A DNA stretch of 64,000 nt from Enterobacter wuhouensis (GTDB taxonomy: Bacteria; Pseudomonadota; Gammaproteobacteria; Enterobacterales; Enterobacteriaceae): assembly GCF_004331265.1 (NCBI RefSeq), contig NZ_SJOO01000006.1:1-64000 (forward strand), written 5' to 3'. Both the position numbers and the translations under genes were made by a program. Each line of letters starts with the position of its first letter. Within the stretch, counting starts at the first letter, position 1. The notes beneath the pieces are model-generated. The model was not told the DNA's origin, ran no database searches, and saw only the letters and a program-made list of their open reading frames with translations. Below, piece by piece: positions 21,795-37,143 of this stretch.

Positions 21795-23336
21795 ATGCAA
21801 CTGAATTCCACCGAAATCAGCGAACTGATCAAGCAGCGCATTGCTCAGTTCAATGTTGTGAGTGAAGCTCACAACGAAGGTACTATTGTTTCTGTAAGTG
21901 ACGGTGTTATCCGCATTCACGGCCTGGCCGATTGTATGCAGGGTGAGATGATTTCCCTGCCGGGTAACCGTTACGCTATCGCACTGAACCTGGAGCGCGA
22001 CTCCGTAGGTGCAGTTGTGATGGGTCCATACGCTGACCTCGCCGAAGGCATGAAGGTTAAGTGTACTGGCCGTATTCTGGAAGTGCCGGTTGGCCGTGGC
22101 CTGCTGGGTCGCGTTGTTAACACCCTGGGTGCGCCAATCGACGGTAAAGGTCCGGTTGAGCACGATGGCTTCTCTCCAATTGAAGTTATCGCACCAGGCG
22201 TTATCGACCGTCAGTCCGTTGATCAGCCTGTTCAGACGGGCTATAAGTCCGTTGACGCCATGATCCCAATCGGTCGTGGTCAGCGTGAACTGATCATCGG
22301 TGACCGTCAGACCGGTAAAACCGCGATGGCAATCGACGCCATCATCAACCAGCGTGACTCCGGCATCAAATGCGTGTACGTGGCTATCGGCCAGAAAGCG
22401 TCCACCATTTCCAACGTGGTTCGTAAACTGGAAGAGCACGGCGCGCTGGCTAACACCATCGTTGTTGTGGCAACCGCGTCTGAATCTGCTGCACTGCAAT
22501 ACCTGGCGCCATACGCCGGTTGCGCAATGGGCGAATACTTCCGTGACCGCGGTGAAGATGCACTGATCGTATACGATGACCTGTCTAAACAGGCTGTTGC
22601 TTATCGTCAGGTTTCCCTGCTGCTCCGTCGTCCACCTGGACGTGAAGCATTCCCGGGCGACGTATTCTACCTCCACTCTCGTCTGCTGGAGCGTGCATCC
22701 CGCGTTAACGCGGAATACGTCGAGAACTTCACCAAAGGTGAAGTGAAGGGTAAAACAGGTTCTCTGACCGCTCTGCCGATCATTGAAACCCAGGCGGGTG
22801 ACGTTTCTGCGTTCGTTCCGACCAACGTAATCTCTATTACCGATGGTCAGATCTTCCTGGAAACCAACCTGTTTAACTCCGGTATTCGTCCGGCGGTTAA
22901 CCCGGGTATCTCCGTATCCCGTGTTGGTGGTGCTGCTCAGACCAAGATCATCAAGAAACTGTCCGGTGGTATCCGTACCGCGCTGGCACAGTATCGTGAA
23001 CTGGCTGCGTTCTCTCAGTTCGCATCCGATCTGGACGAAGCAACCCGTAAACAGCTGAGCCACGGTCAGAAAGTGACCGAGCTGCTGAAGCAGAAACAGT
23101 ACGCTCCAATGTCTGTTGCTCAGCAGGGCCTGGTACTGTTCGCGGCTGAACGCGGTTACCTCGAAGATGTGGAACTGGCGAAAATCGGTAGCTTCGAAGC
23201 CGCTCTGCTGGCTTATGTCGACCGTGATCACGCTCCGCTGATGCAAGAGATCAACCAGACCGGTGGCTATAACGATGAAATCGAAGGCAAGCTGAAAGCT
23301 ATCCTCGATTCCTTCAAAGCAACCCAGTCCTGGTAA
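21795..23336 (+). CDS. atpA: AtpA, F1Fo ATP synthase subunit alpha
   Basis: A 513-residue regulatory nucleotide-binding subunit of F1. Walker A is GDRQTGKT (169-176). The catalytic arginine finger lies in the conserved [14 protein letters not shown] region near residue 376. It has the same length as in E. coli and is 12 bases after atpH. Confidence 0.98.
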   Translation: MQLNSTEISELIKQRIAQFNVVSEAHNEGTIVSVSDGVIRIHGLADCMQGEMISLPGNRYAIALNLERDSVGAVVMGPYADLAEGMKVKCTGRILEVPVGRGLLGRVVNTLGAPIDGKGPVEHDGFSPIEVIAPGVIDRQSVDQPVQTGYKSVDAMIPIGRGQRELIIGDRQTGKTAMAIDAIINQRDSGIKCVYVAIGQKASTISNVVRKLEEHGALANTIVVVATASESAALQYLAPYAGCAMGEYFRDRGEDALIVYDDLSKQAVAYRQVSLLLRRPPGREAFPGDVFYLHSRLLERASRVNAEYVENFTKGEVKGKTGSLTALPIIETQAGDVSAFVPTNVISITDGQIFLETNLFNSGIRPAVNPGISVSRVGGAAQTKIIKKLSGGIRTALAQYRELAAFSQFASDLDEATRKQLSHGQKVTELLKQKQYAPMSVAQQGLVLFAAERGYLEDVELAKIGSFEAALLAYVDRDHAPLMQEINQTGGYNDEIEGKLKAILDSFKATQSW

Positions 23337-23387
23337 TCGTCCGGCGGCTTGTCTCACGACAGGCCGCCTGGCATTGAGGAGAAGCTC

Positions 23388-25660
<2,273 letters not shown>

Positions 25661-25680
25661 CGCCTTAATCGGAGGGTGAT

Positions 25681-26100
25681 ATGGCAATGACTTACCACCT
25701 GGACGTCGTCAGCGCAGAGCAACAAATGTTCTCTGGTCTGGTCGAGAAAATCCAGGTAACGGGTAGTGAAGGTGAACTGGGTATTTTCCCGGGTCACGCA
25801 CCGCTGCTCACCGCCATTAAGCCTGGTATGATCCGCATCGTTAAACAGTTCGGTCATGAAGAGTTTATCTATCTGTCTGGCGGCATTCTTGAAGTGCAGC
25901 CTGGCAGTGTGACCGTTCTGGCCGATACCGCTATCCGTGGACAGGATCTCGACGAAGCGCGAGCCCTGGAATCGAAGCGTAAGGCTGAAGAGCACATTAA
26001 CAGCTCTCATGGTGACGTGGATTACGCTCAGGCGTCTGCGGAGCTGGCCAAAGCGATCGCGAAACTGCGCGTTATCGAGTTGACCAAAAAAGCGATGTAA
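25681..26100 (+). CDS. atpC: AtpC, F1Fo ATP synthase subunit epsilon
   Basis: A 139-residue rotor subunit that inhibits ATP hydrolysis through its C-terminal helices. An N-terminal beta sandwich (1-85) includes [16 protein letters not shown]. Two C-terminal helices follow. It is the last gene of the atp operon, with the terminator 20 bases beyond its stop. Confidence 0.98.
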   Translation: MAMTYHLDVVSAEQQMFSGLVEKIQVTGSEGELGIFPGHAPLLTAIKPGMIRIVKQFGHEEFIYLSGGILEVQPGSVTVLADTAIRGQDLDEARALESKRKAEEHINSSHGDVDYAQASAELAKAIAKLRVIELTKKAM

Positions 26101-26120
26101 CACCGGCTTGAAAAGCACAA

Positions 26121-26153
26121 AAGCCAGTCTGGAAACCAGGCTGGCTTTTTTTA
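26121..26153 (+). terminator. atp operon terminator
   Basis: The stem AAGCCAGTCTGG (26121-26132) pairs with CCAGGCTGGCTT (26136-26147), with one G-U pair and an AAA loop, followed by a run of T. It is a strong rho-independent terminator directly after atpC. Confidence 0.93.
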
Positions 26154-26197
26154 TGGTGTCGTTTCAGGAAAAGTGAAACTGAAAAGGTGTTTTAATA

Positions 26198-26219
26198 TTT
26201 TGTGATTTACGTCACAAAA
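26198..26219. promoter_or_regulatory. CRP-type site 1, perfect consensus palindrome
   Basis: TTTTGTGA-N6-TCACAAAA, with the full CRP core TGTGA-N6-TCACA (26201-26216). It lies just upstream of the predicted promoter at 26223-26251. Its arms are identical to site 2, 58 bp away centre to centre. Confidence 0.75.
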
Positions 26220-26222
26220 ATC

Positions 26223-26251
26223 TTGATCGGTTAAAAAATGAGGCGTAGACT
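26223..26251 (+). promoter_or_regulatory. Predicted promoter for the short frame at 26305
   Basis: TTGATC (26223-26228), a 17-bp spacer and TAGACT (26246-26251). Transcription would start near 26258, directly before CRP-type site 2. Site 1 would be centred near -50, which is not a canonical activating position, so the exact start site is uncertain. Confidence 0.5.
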
Positions 26252-26255
26252 TCTT

Positions 26256-26277
26256 TTTTGTGAAGTGTGTCACAAAA
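26256..26277. promoter_or_regulatory. CRP-type site 2, perfect consensus palindrome
   Basis: TTTTGTGA-N6-TCACAAAA again, core TGTGA-N6-TCACA at 26259-26274. It would overlap the start of transcription from the predicted promoter, a position expected to repress, or would activate a start nearer to 26305. Confidence 0.7.
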
Positions 26278-26304
26278 TAAACCTCAAGAAATCAGGATGC
26301 CATC

Positions 26305-26376
26305 ATGAAACTGGTCAACAAAATCATCGCTCTTTTCAGCAACATGAACGTCTCTTTCGGTACGTTCAACCACTAA
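26305..26376 (+). CDS. Possible 23-residue small protein behind twin CRP-type sites
   Basis: ATG at 26305 to TAA at 26374-26376 encodes MKLVNKIIALF followed by SNMNVSFGTFNH. An AGGA lies 9 bases upstream of the ATG. The N-terminal part could form a short amphipathic helix with two lysines on one side and Ile, Leu and Phe on the other. I do not recognise it. It lies alone between the atp terminator and the 3' end of the pectate lyase gene, and has its own promoter-like sequence and two CRP-type palindromes. It could equally be an untranslated or dual-function RNA. No function is claimed. Confidence 0.45.
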   Translation: MKLVNKIIALFSNMNVSFGTFNH

Positions 26377-26403
26377 TCTGCTGAACGCCGAGTGGCGCCG
26401 CGC

Positions 26404-28500
26404 TTACTGCTGTGTGATAAGCGAAGCGCCATCTGGCAGCATCTCTCCGCTCTCGTTCACGCTCTTCCCTTTCACGATAAAATAGTTCGACTTATCAATA
26501 TTCCCCACTACCGCATCGTCATACATGCCGGGCTGCGTACGCACCGATTTATTGCCGGTAAACACGCCCTGCGTTGATGCATCTCCATACGGGCTTGGCC
26601 GGAAGATAAAATTAAAGCGCAGGTTGTCCACCGCGACGTTATTCGCCACCACCAGCGCCCCTGGCTTGAAGTTATCGGTGAAACCGTCCAGATGATTACC
26701 AATGGCTTTGCTGTTGCGAACCTCATGCGCCACAGGCTGCCCTTCACCGCCGAGCTTAAAACCGTTGCTGGTGTTGTTGCGGGCAATGGAATTCTCGATC
26801 GTCACAACGCCGTTGGCCCCGTCCTCAATCTTGTTGAACAGGTCAAAGCCATCGTCGATATTGTCATGGGAATAGCAGTTTTCCAGACGATTACCTTCTC
26901 CTACGCGCATTTTGACGGCAAAGCCATCGGCGTTGATTTTTCCCGGATCCTCATTGGCATAGGATTCAGAGTCGATCACCCGGTTGTAGCTGGCCCACAG
27001 CGGTCGGCCAATCTTTTCCGGGGATGATATCTGGATGCCGGTATCGTCGTTGCGGTATGCCGTGACGTTTTCAATCAGGTTGTGGCTGCCCTGGATCCGC
27101 AAGCTCTTGTCTGTTACCTCAATTCCTTTGATGTGCCAGTAGCCTGCGTCCACCAGCAGTCCGTGAATAACGGCTTTACCTTCCGCCTGTAGCGACGTGA
27201 TTTTTTCCGGACTGCCGCTGGCCGTCAGCGGGATTGCACTCCGGGGATAGTCGCCCGCACCGAGGATAATCTTCCCGCCCGGCGTAATCAGGCCGATCGC
27301 GGTAGCTAAATCCAGCGGTGAGTCCAGCGTACCCCGCCCGTCCGCTTTGCCGTCAGGTGAAACGTGGAGTACAGACGTTTCCATGCCGCTTATCCTATCA
27401 ACGCTAAACGTCTGATGAACGGCCTCACCGCTGGTGGGCGTAAACGTCAGGCTAAATGCATTACTCTCGGTCAGGGTGGCGGGAACGCTGTACATCTCTC
27501 CGGCTTTGACCGGTTTATCACTCCCGATCACCACTTCATTTTGTCTGACGCTAAAAACGCCGTCGTAGTTTGCGCGTGCCTGAACCTGATAGTGCTCAAT
27601 GGCGCTTTTGCTTGCAGAGGCGATCTGGACAACAACCGGCAGAGGCGTTGCCTCCCAGGGTTCAGACGCCACTGTATGCGCAGCCGAGGTGGTAAGAGAC
27701 GCATCCGATACGGTGATTTTTGCATTACGCGAAGCGAAGAAGCCCACGTAGTAACGATCCTTGTTCTGCACGGAAATCAGGTCGGCGCGCGGAACGCTTT
27801 TTCTCACCCAGGCATCGCTGCCTGCAGGCGCCCAGGCGGTGATAAAGCCGTCATCGGTACGTTCCAGCTTTAAACGGAACGCGGGCGTCTTGCTGATATC
27901 TACCTCTTCCTGATAGCTCTGCTTTTTGATTTCAGCCCCGGCGTCCCCCCACGGATGCGAAATACCTTCTCGCGTTATGGCCTGCAGCTTGACCCGATGA
28001 TGGTCCTTTTTATCCTGCGTCATAATGGCGTTCATCACCATGTTCGACGCCGCGGGAAACTCTTCATATCCTTCTTTTAGCGGCTGCTGGCGCGGCACGC
28101 CGAGTACATCGCGCACCAGGAGGCCGGCCCCTTCATGAGCGGCAGGTTTCGCCCCGTTTTCCGGACCAAACTGGTCGACCCGAACGGTGGCCTGTAAGAC
28201 AAAATTCTCTTTCGTCGGCAGTTCGGTGTAGAAAAACGTTAATCCGTCATGCGAGTTCGCAATCTTGCCGCCCCGGCTTTCCAGGGTGACGGGTTTTGAC
28301 AGGCCAACCTTATCCTGCGAGGCCAGCTTTTTACCGTCCACGGTGACGTCATTGACGCCAATCTTTTCCGGCAGCACGTTCGATGAGAAATTCAGGTCGG
28401 TAGACTGCCCGAACGCAATGGCTTTCCAGACGGGTTGCTCCGCAGCCCCCGCCGCAAAGGCGCTGCACATCATTAAGGACAGAGGTATTTTATAATTCAT
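26404..28500 (-). CDS. pelX: Secreted polysaccharide lyase family 9 pectate/exopolygalacturonate lyase (PelX-like)
   Basis: A 698-residue protein with an N-terminal signal peptide (MNYKIPLSLMMCSAFAAGAA), so periplasmic or exported. It should cleave polygalacturonate by beta-elimination, probably from chain ends as PelX does in Dickeya. Residues about 25-270 form a beta-rich N-terminal domain. Residues about 375-690 are a parallel beta-helix of the PL9 type. Its marks are NADGFAVKM, HDNIDDGFDLFNK (about 544-556, calcium-binding aspartates) and NGFKLGG (about 577-583, whose Lys matches the PL9 catalytic base). It is absent from the atpC-glmU gap of E. coli K-12, so it is an insertion at this locus. 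Upstream KdgR-type boxes suggest control by pectin breakdown products. Specificity (exo or endo) is inferred from resemblance only. Confidence 0.85.
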   Translation of the reverse strand: MNYKIPLSLMMCSAFAAGAAEQPVWKAIAFGQSTDLNFSSNVLPEKIGVNDVTVDGKKLASQDKVGLSKPVTLESRGGKIANSHDGLTFFYTELPTKENFVLQATVRVDQFGPENGAKPAAHEGAGLLVRDVLGVPRQQPLKEGYEEFPAASNMVMNAIMTQDKKDHHRVKLQAITREGISHPWGDAGAEIKKQSYQEEVDISKTPAFRLKLERTDDGFITAWAPAGSDAWVRKSVPRADLISVQNKDRYYVGFFASRNAKITVSDASLTTSAAHTVASEPWEATPLPVVVQIASASKSAIEHYQVQARANYDGVFSVRQNEVVIGSDKPVKAGEMYSVPATLTESNAFSLTFTPTSGEAVHQTFSVDRISGMETSVLHVSPDGKADGRGTLDSPLDLATAIGLITPGGKIILGAGDYPRSAIPLTASGSPEKITSLQAEGKAVIHGLLVDAGYWHIKGIEVTDKSLRIQGSHNLIENVTAYRNDDTGIQISSPEKIGRPLWASYNRVIDSESYANEDPGKINADGFAVKMRVGEGNRLENCYSHDNIDDGFDLFNKIEDGANGVVTIENSIARNNTSNGFKLGGEGQPVAHEVRNSKAIGNHLDGFTDNFKPGALVVANNVAVDNLRFNFIFRPSPYGDASTQGVFTGNKSVRTQPGMYDDAVVGNIDKSNYFIVKGKSVNESGEMLPDGASLITQQ

Positions 28501-28540
28501 CTTATTCTCCTGCGTGATAATTGAGCGCCATTATCATCAG

Positions 28541-28559
28541 AATGAAACGCTGTTTCTTT
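28541..28559. promoter_or_regulatory. KdgR-type box, gene-proximal
   Basis: AATGAAACGCTGTTTCTTT matches the KdgR consensus AATRAAAYRnYRTTTYATT with one mismatch. It lies in the leader of the lyase gene, 42 bp (four helical turns) centre to centre from the second box. Confidence 0.7.
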
Positions 28560-28582
28560 TTGTGGTGTCACACTATTGAGTA

Positions 28583-28601
28583 AATAAAACGCTGTTTTGT
28601 T
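28583..28601. promoter_or_regulatory. KdgR-type box overlapping the pelX promoter
   Basis: AATAAAACGCTGTTTTGTT matches the KdgR consensus with one mismatch. It directly abuts the predicted -10 (28601-28606) on the downstream side and so covers the transcription start, the classic position for repression. Confidence 0.68.
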
Positions 28602-28628
28602 TTATAGCGATCTTTATTCATGATCCAA
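28601..28628 (-). promoter_or_regulatory. Predicted pelX promoter
   Basis: On the minus strand TTGGAT (28623-28628), a 16-bp spacer and TATAAA (28601-28606). It is consistent with a KdgR-repressed start just inside the adjacent box. Confidence 0.55.
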
Positions 28629-28844
28629 AAAAATAGCTAAGCTATTGTGTGGGTTAGCGACTTGCCGCAAGAATGCTATTTTCCAGAGCAAAAGTGATTT
28701 ACTCTGCCCCTAAAACTATCTTCAAATAGCCATTAATGGCCGATGTTGAACGTTTTCGCGTCACTCCATTTTATGACGCAAAATATGTAGAATTTTCAAC
28801 GTCAAAGGGTTTTACTTCTCACTCAAATTACAGTCAGGACGCGT
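28629..28844 (+). promoter_or_regulatory. glmUS promoter region
   Basis: No gene seen. A -10-like TAGAAT lies at 28788-28793 without a good -35. The inverted repeat GCGTCA (28758-28763) / TGACGC (28774-28779), flanked by TTTT and AAAA, precedes it. In E. coli this region carries NagC-controlled glmU promoters; a NagC site cannot be assigned here with confidence. Confidence 0.4.
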
Positions 28845-30215
28845 ATGTTGAATAATACGATGAGCGTGGTCATTCTTGCCGCTGGCAAAGGCACCCGCAT
28901 GTATTCCGATCTTCCAAAGGTGCTTCACACGCTGGCAGGAAAGCCAATGGTGCAGCATGTCATTGATGCGGCAAATGAACTCGGCGCGAAGCAGGTTCAT
29001 CTGGTCTACGGCCACGGCGGCGATCTTCTCAAGCAAACGCTGCGCGATGACAACCTCAACTGGGTACTTCAGGCCGAGCAGCTCGGTACTGGCCATGCGA
29101 TGCAGCAGGCGGCCCCGTTCTTTGCCGACGACGAAGATATCCTGATGCTCTACGGCGACGTCCCGCTGATTTCTGTTGAAACCCTGACCCGCCTGCGTGA
29201 AGCTAAACCGCAGGGCGGCATTGGTCTGCTTACCGTGGTGCTGGACGACCCGAGCGGCTATGGCCGTATCACCCGTGAAAACGGCAAGGTGACCGGCATC
29301 GTTGAGCATAAAGATGCCAGCGAAGAACAGCGCCAGATCCCTGAAATTAACACCGGTATCCTGATTGCCAACGGCGCAGACATGAAGCGCTGGCTGTCTC
29401 AGCTCAATAACAACAATGCGCAGGGTGAATACTACATCACCGATATCATTGCGATGGCGTACCACGAAGGGCGCGACATTGCCGCCGTTCATCCGGCGCG
29501 CGTCAGCGAAACCGACGGCGTGAACAACCGCCTGCAGCTTTCCCGACTTGAGCGTATTTACCAGTCCGAGCAGGCAGAAAAGCTGCTGCTGGCAGGCGTG
29601 ATGCTGCGCGATCCGGCGCGTTTCGATCTGCGCGGCACGCTGTCTCACGGGCGCGACGTTGAAATTGATACTAACGTTATCGTTGAAGGCAACGTAACGC
29701 TGGGCAACCGCGTCAAAATTGGCACCGGCTGCGTGATTAAAAACAGCGTGATTGGTGACGACTGCGAAATCAGCCCGTACAGCGTGGTGGAAGATGCGCA
29801 TCTTGAAGCGGCGTGCACCATTGGTCCGTTTGCGCGTCTGCGCCCGGGGGCCGAGCTGCTGGAAGGCGCTCACGTGGGTAACTTCGTTGAGATGAAAAAA
29901 GCGCGCCTGGGTAAAGGCTCTAAAGCCGGTCACCTGACCTATCTGGGCGACGCGGAAATTGGCGATAACGTGAACATCGGCGCGGGAACCATTACCTGCA
30001 ACTATGACGGCGCCAACAAGTTTAAAACCATCATCGGCGATGACGTGTTTGTCGGCTCTGACACGCAGCTGGTGGCGCCTGTTACCGTGGGCAACGGTGT
30101 GACCATTGCCGCCGGAACCACCGTCACGCGCGACGTGGCCGAGAACGAGCTGGTGTTAAGCCGCGTGCCGCAGGTCAACAAGCAGGGCTGGAAACGCCCG
30201 GTGAAGAAGAAGTAA
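28845..30215 (+). CDS. glmU: GlmU, bifunctional GlcN-1-P acetyltransferase / GlcNAc-1-P uridyltransferase
   Basis: Makes UDP-GlcNAc for peptidoglycan and LPS. It has 456 residues, as in E. coli. The N-terminal pyrophosphorylase domain has LAAGKGTRM (about 11-19) and the loop GEYYITDI. The C-terminal part is a left-handed beta-helix of hexapeptide repeats with the acetyl-CoA site. It is followed by a repeat-containing gap and glmS, with which it forms an operon in E. coli. Confidence 0.97.
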   Translation: MLNNTMSVVILAAGKGTRMYSDLPKVLHTLAGKPMVQHVIDAANELGAKQVHLVYGHGGDLLKQTLRDDNLNWVLQAEQLGTGHAMQQAAPFFADDEDILMLYGDVPLISVETLTRLREAKPQGGIGLLTVVLDDPSGYGRITRENGKVTGIVEHKDASEEQRQIPEINTGILIANGADMKRWLSQLNNNNAQGEYYITDIIAMAYHEGRDIAAVHPARVSETDGVNNRLQLSRLERIYQSEQAEKLLLAGVMLRDPARFDLRGTLSHGRDVEIDTNVIVEGNVTLGNRVKIGTGCVIKNSVIGDDCEISPYSVVEDAHLEAACTIGPFARLRPGAELLEGAHVGNFVEMKKARLGKGSKAGHLTYLGDAEIGDNVNIGAGTITCNYDGANKFKTIIGDDVFVGSDTQLVAPVTVGNGVTIAAGTTVTRDVAENELVLSRVPQVNKQGWKRPVKKK

Positions 30216-30223
30216 CGGATTTA

Positions 30224-30318
30224 CCCCTCACCCTAACCCTCTCCCCACAGTGGAGAGGGGATCGTTCGGTGCGGTGTTTTCTCCCTCGCCCCTTTGGGGA
30301 GAGGGCCGGGGTGAGGGG
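30224..30318. repeat. CT-rich palindromic repeats, copy B (two inverted units)
   Basis: Unit 1 (30224-30260) runs CCCCTCACCCTAACCCTCTCC into GGAGAGGGG. Unit 2 (30281-30318) is the inverse, ending GGGCCGGGGTGAGGGG. The pair sits in the glmU-glmS gap and could form one large cruciform or RNA stem between the two cistrons. The rest of the gap (to 30452) holds no gene. Confidence 0.8.
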
Positions 30319-30452
30319 ATAAAATAATCCTCCCCCCAACGGCAGTACCCATAAAAATAACCCCACTCTCTACAAGGCTCGGGGCGCCCGGAAAGGGCAA
30401 ATACAGGTCAGCGACAACGCATGGCATAACGCCATAATCAGGAAATCTAACT

Positions 30453-32282
30453 ATGTGTGGAATTGTTGGCGCAGTTGCGCAGCGTGATATTGCTGAAATC
30501 CTTCTCGAAGGTTTACGTCGTCTGGAATACCGTGGCTATGACTCTGCCGGTCTGGCAGTGGTCGATGCAGAAGGGCATATGACCCGTCTGCGCCGCCTCG
30601 GAAAAGTGCAGATGCTGGCCCAGGCTGCAGAAGAACACGCGCTGCACGGTGGCACCGGTATCGCGCACACCCGCTGGGCGACGCACGGCGAACCGTCAGA
30701 AGGCAACGCACACCCGCATGTGTCTGAACACATTGTGGTGGTGCATAACGGCATTATCGAAAACCACGAACCGCTGCGCGAAGAGCTGAAAGCGCGCGGT
30801 TATACCTTCGTCTCTGAAACCGACACTGAAGTGATTGCTCACCTGGTGCACTGGGAGCTGGAGCAGGGCGGCACGCTGCGTGAAGCGGTGCTGCGCGCTA
30901 TCCCTCAGCTGCGCGGTGCCTACGGCACGGTGATCATGGATTCCCGCGACCCGTCCACGCTGCTGGCAGCGCGTTCCGGTAGCCCGATGGTTATCGGTCT
31001 GGGTATGGGCGAAAACTTTATCGCTTCCGATCAGCTGGCGCTCCTGCCGGTGACCCGCCGCTTTATCTTCCTGGAAGAGGGCGATATCGCGGAAGTGACG
31101 CGTCGCAGCGTGACCGTATTCGATACCAAAGGCGAGCAGGTGAAACGTCAGGAGATCGAGTCAAACCTGCAGTACGACGCGGGCGATAAAGGCGCGTACC
31201 GTCACTACATGCAGAAAGAGATCTACGAGCAGCCGAATGCCATCAAAAACACCCTGACCGGGCGCATCAGCCACGGTGAGGTTGACCTGAGCGAGCTGGG
31301 CGCAAACGCGAACGAACTGCTCGGCAAGGTTGAGCATATTCAGATCGTGGCCTGCGGCACGTCATACAACTCCGGCATGGTCTCTCGCTACTGGTTTGAA
31401 TCCCTGGCGGGCGTGCCGTGCGATGTGGAAATCGCGTCTGAATTCCGCTATCGCAAATCCGCTGTGCGTCGTAACAGCCTGATGATCACCCTTTCCCAGT
31501 CCGGCGAAACGGCGGATACGCTGGCCGCGCTGCGTCTGTCAAAAGAGCTGGGCTACCTGGGTTCGCTGGCTATCTGTAACGTGCCGGGTTCATCCCTGGT
31601 GCGTGAATCCGATCTGGCGCTGATGACCAAGGCGGGTACCGAAATCGGCGTGGCCTCTACCAAAGCCTTTACCACTCAGCTGACCGTTCTGCTGATGCTG
31701 GTGGCGAAGCTGGCGCGCCTGAAAGGCGAAGACGCTTCCGTTGAGCACGATATCGTTCACGGCCTGCAGGCGCTGCCGAGCCGTATCGAGCAGATGCTGT
31801 CTCAAGACAAACGCATTGAAGCGCTGGCGGAAGATTTCTCTGACAAACATCACGCCCTGTTCCTGGGCCGTGGCGATCAGTATCCAATTGCGCTGGAAGG
31901 CGCGCTGAAGCTGAAAGAGATCTCTTACATCCACGCGGAAGCCTACGCGGCAGGCGAGCTGAAGCACGGCCCGCTGGCGCTGATTGATGCGGATATGCCG
32001 GTCATCGTTGTGGCTCCTAACAACGAACTGCTGGAAAAACTGAAATCCAACATCGAAGAAGTGCGCGCCCGCGGCGGCGTCCTGTACGTCTTTGCAGATA
32101 AAGATGCCGGTTTTGCCAGCAGCGACAACATGCACATCATCGAGATGCCGCATGTGGAAGAGGTCATTGCGCCAATCTTCTACACCGTTCCGCTGCAGCT
32201 GTTGGCCTATCACGTTGCGCTGATCAAAGGCACCGACGTAGACCAGCCGCGTAACCTGGCGAAGTCCGTTACCGTCGAATAA
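30453..32282 (+). CDS. glmS: GlmS, glutamine-fructose-6-phosphate aminotransferase
   Basis: First step of hexosamine synthesis: fructose-6-P plus glutamine gives glucosamine-6-P. It has 609 residues. The N-terminal class II glutaminase has the nucleophile Cys directly after Met (MCGIVGA). Two SIS domains (about 240-608) bind the sugar phosphate, with CGTSYNSGM and SQSGETADT visible, and the protein ends in the expected AKSVTVE. In E. coli the message is activated by the sRNA GlmZ. Confidence 0.98.
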   Translation: MCGIVGAVAQRDIAEILLEGLRRLEYRGYDSAGLAVVDAEGHMTRLRRLGKVQMLAQAAEEHALHGGTGIAHTRWATHGEPSEGNAHPHVSEHIVVVHNGIIENHEPLREELKARGYTFVSETDTEVIAHLVHWELEQGGTLREAVLRAIPQLRGAYGTVIMDSRDPSTLLAARSGSPMVIGLGMGENFIASDQLALLPVTRRFIFLEEGDIAEVTRRSVTVFDTKGEQVKRQEIESNLQYDAGDKGAYRHYMQKEIYEQPNAIKNTLTGRISHGEVDLSELGANANELLGKVEHIQIVACGTSYNSGMVSRYWFESLAGVPCDVEIASEFRYRKSAVRRNSLMITLSQSGETADTLAALRLSKELGYLGSLAICNVPGSSLVRESDLALMTKAGTEIGVASTKAFTTQLTVLLMLVAKLARLKGEDASVEHDIVHGLQALPSRIEQMLSQDKRIEALAEDFSDKHHALFLGRGDQYPIALEGALKLKEISYIHAEAYAAGELKHGPLALIDADMPVIVVAPNNELLEKLKSNIEEVRARGGVLYVFADKDAGFASSDNMHIIEMPHVEEVIAPIFYTVPLQLLAYHVALIKGTDVDQPRNLAKSVTVE

Positions 32283-32292
32283 TCCTTCCAGT

Positions 32293-32318
32293 CTCCACCT
32301 TCGGGTGGAGCTTTTTTT
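32293..32318 (+). terminator. glmS terminator
   Basis: CTCCACC, a UUCG tetraloop, GGTGGAG, then C and T7. It is a strong rho-independent terminator 10 bases after the stop. Confidence 0.95.
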
Positions 32319-32451
32319 ATGACAATCCGTCATTTTCAGCTATTTTTTCAGTGTCACATAAAGAAAATATTACTGAAATCCTGTCGTCATCTTTCAACCT
32401 AACTCTCTGATAAATATATACAGTTTTGCTATTTCTTAAGTGAAATTTTCG

Positions 32452-32507
32452 TTGTCATAAAACTGTCATAATTCGTACATTTATCTGTCACCTGTTTGTC
32501 CTATTTT
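32452..32507 (+). promoter_or_regulatory. pstS promoter with tandem Pho boxes
   Basis: Seven-base repeats at exact 11-bp steps: TTGTCAT (32452), CTGTCAT (32463), CGTACAT (32474), CTGTCAC (32485) and TTGTCCT (32496). This is the PhoB binding pattern, here covering two Pho boxes. TATTTT (32502-32507) is the likely -10; PhoB replaces the -35 element. Confidence 0.85.
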
Positions 32508-32526
32508 GCTCATCGTAGCCACTTAA

Positions 32527-33600
<1,074 letters not shown>

Positions 33601-33621
33601 CAGGATATATTTAACGAAGAT

Positions 33622-33692
33622 GGCGGGTGGCGCTGCGCTTACCCGCCCTACGGTTTACTCTGTAGGCCCGGTAAGCGTTAGCGCCACCGGGC
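33622..33692. repeat. REP pair (BIME) between pstS and pstC
   Basis: Same two-palindrome element as at 17888-17954: GGCGGGTGGCGC...ACCCGCC (33622-33647) and GTAGGCCCGGTAAGCG...GCGCCACCGGGC (33662-33692). It lies after the most abundant cistron of the operon, where such elements stabilise upstream mRNA. Confidence 0.88.
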
Positions 33693-33725
33693 ATATTCGT
33701 AAAAACGTCTCAAACAGAAGAGTGA

Positions 33726-35578
<1,853 letters not shown>

Positions 35579-35613
35579 TTTTTTACGGCGCGGCAGCTCG
35601 CGGCGTCGAATGA

Positions 35614-36399
<786 letters not shown>

Positions 36400-36412
36400 T
36401 TTGGAGTGAACC

Positions 36413-37138
36413 ATGGACAACCTCAATCTTAATAAACACATTTCCGGCCAGTTCAACGCAGAGCTGGAAAGCATCCGCACCCAGGTGATGACCATGGGCG
36501 GCATGGTCGAGCAGCAGCTTTCTGATGCGATCACGGCGATGCATAACCAGGACAGCGAGCTGGCGAAGCGCGTGATCGAAGGCGACCATAACGTCAACAT
36601 GATGGAAGTGGCGATCGACGAAGCCTGCGTGCGCATTATCGCGAAACGTCAGCCGACGGCGAGCGACCTGCGCCTGGTGATGGCGATCATCAAAACCATC
36701 GCCGAGCTGGAACGTATCGGTGACGTAGCGGATAAAATCTGCCGCACGGCGCTGGAGAAGTTTTCCCAGCAGCACCAGCCGCTGCTGGTGAGCCTGGAGT
36801 CGCTGGGCCGCCACACCGTGCAGATGCTGCACGACGTGCTGGATGCCTTTGCGCGTATGGATCTTGACGAAGCGGTGCGTATCTACCGTGAAGACAAGAA
36901 GGTCGACCAGGAGTATGAAGGCATCGTGCGTCAGCTGATGACCTACATGATGGAAGATTCCCGAACCATCCCAAGCGTGCTGACCGCGCTGTTCTGCGCG
37001 CGCTCCATCGAGCGTATCGGCGACCGCTGCCAGAATATTTGCGAATACATTTTCTACTTCGTGAAGGGGCAGGACTTCCGTCACGTGGGCGGCGACGAGC
37101 TGGACAAGCTGCTGGCGGGTAAAGATCCGAAAGAGTGA
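36413..37138 (+). CDS. phoU: PhoU, phosphate signalling regulator
   Basis: A 241-residue all-helical protein with two three-helix PhoU repeats and the metal-binding motif pattern ExxxD (for example [11 protein letters not shown] and [11 protein letters not shown]). It is the last gene of pstSCAB-phoU and keeps PhoR inactive when phosphate is plentiful. Confidence 0.97.
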   Translation: MDNLNLNKHISGQFNAELESIRTQVMTMGGMVEQQLSDAITAMHNQDSELAKRVIEGDHNVNMMEVAIDEACVRIIAKRQPTASDLRLVMAIIKTIAELERIGDVADKICRTALEKFSQQHQPLLVSLESLGRHTVQMLHDVLDAFARMDLDEAVRIYREDKKVDQEYEGIVRQLMTYMMEDSRTIPSVLTALFCARSIERIGDRCQNICEYIFYFVKGQDFRHVGGDELDKLLAGKDPKE

Positions 37139-37143
37139 TTTTT

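Noticed and set aside
26404..28500. Pectate lyase gene as part of a phage or transposon
   Set aside because: No integrase, transposase, tRNA or flanking direct repeats were seen around it.
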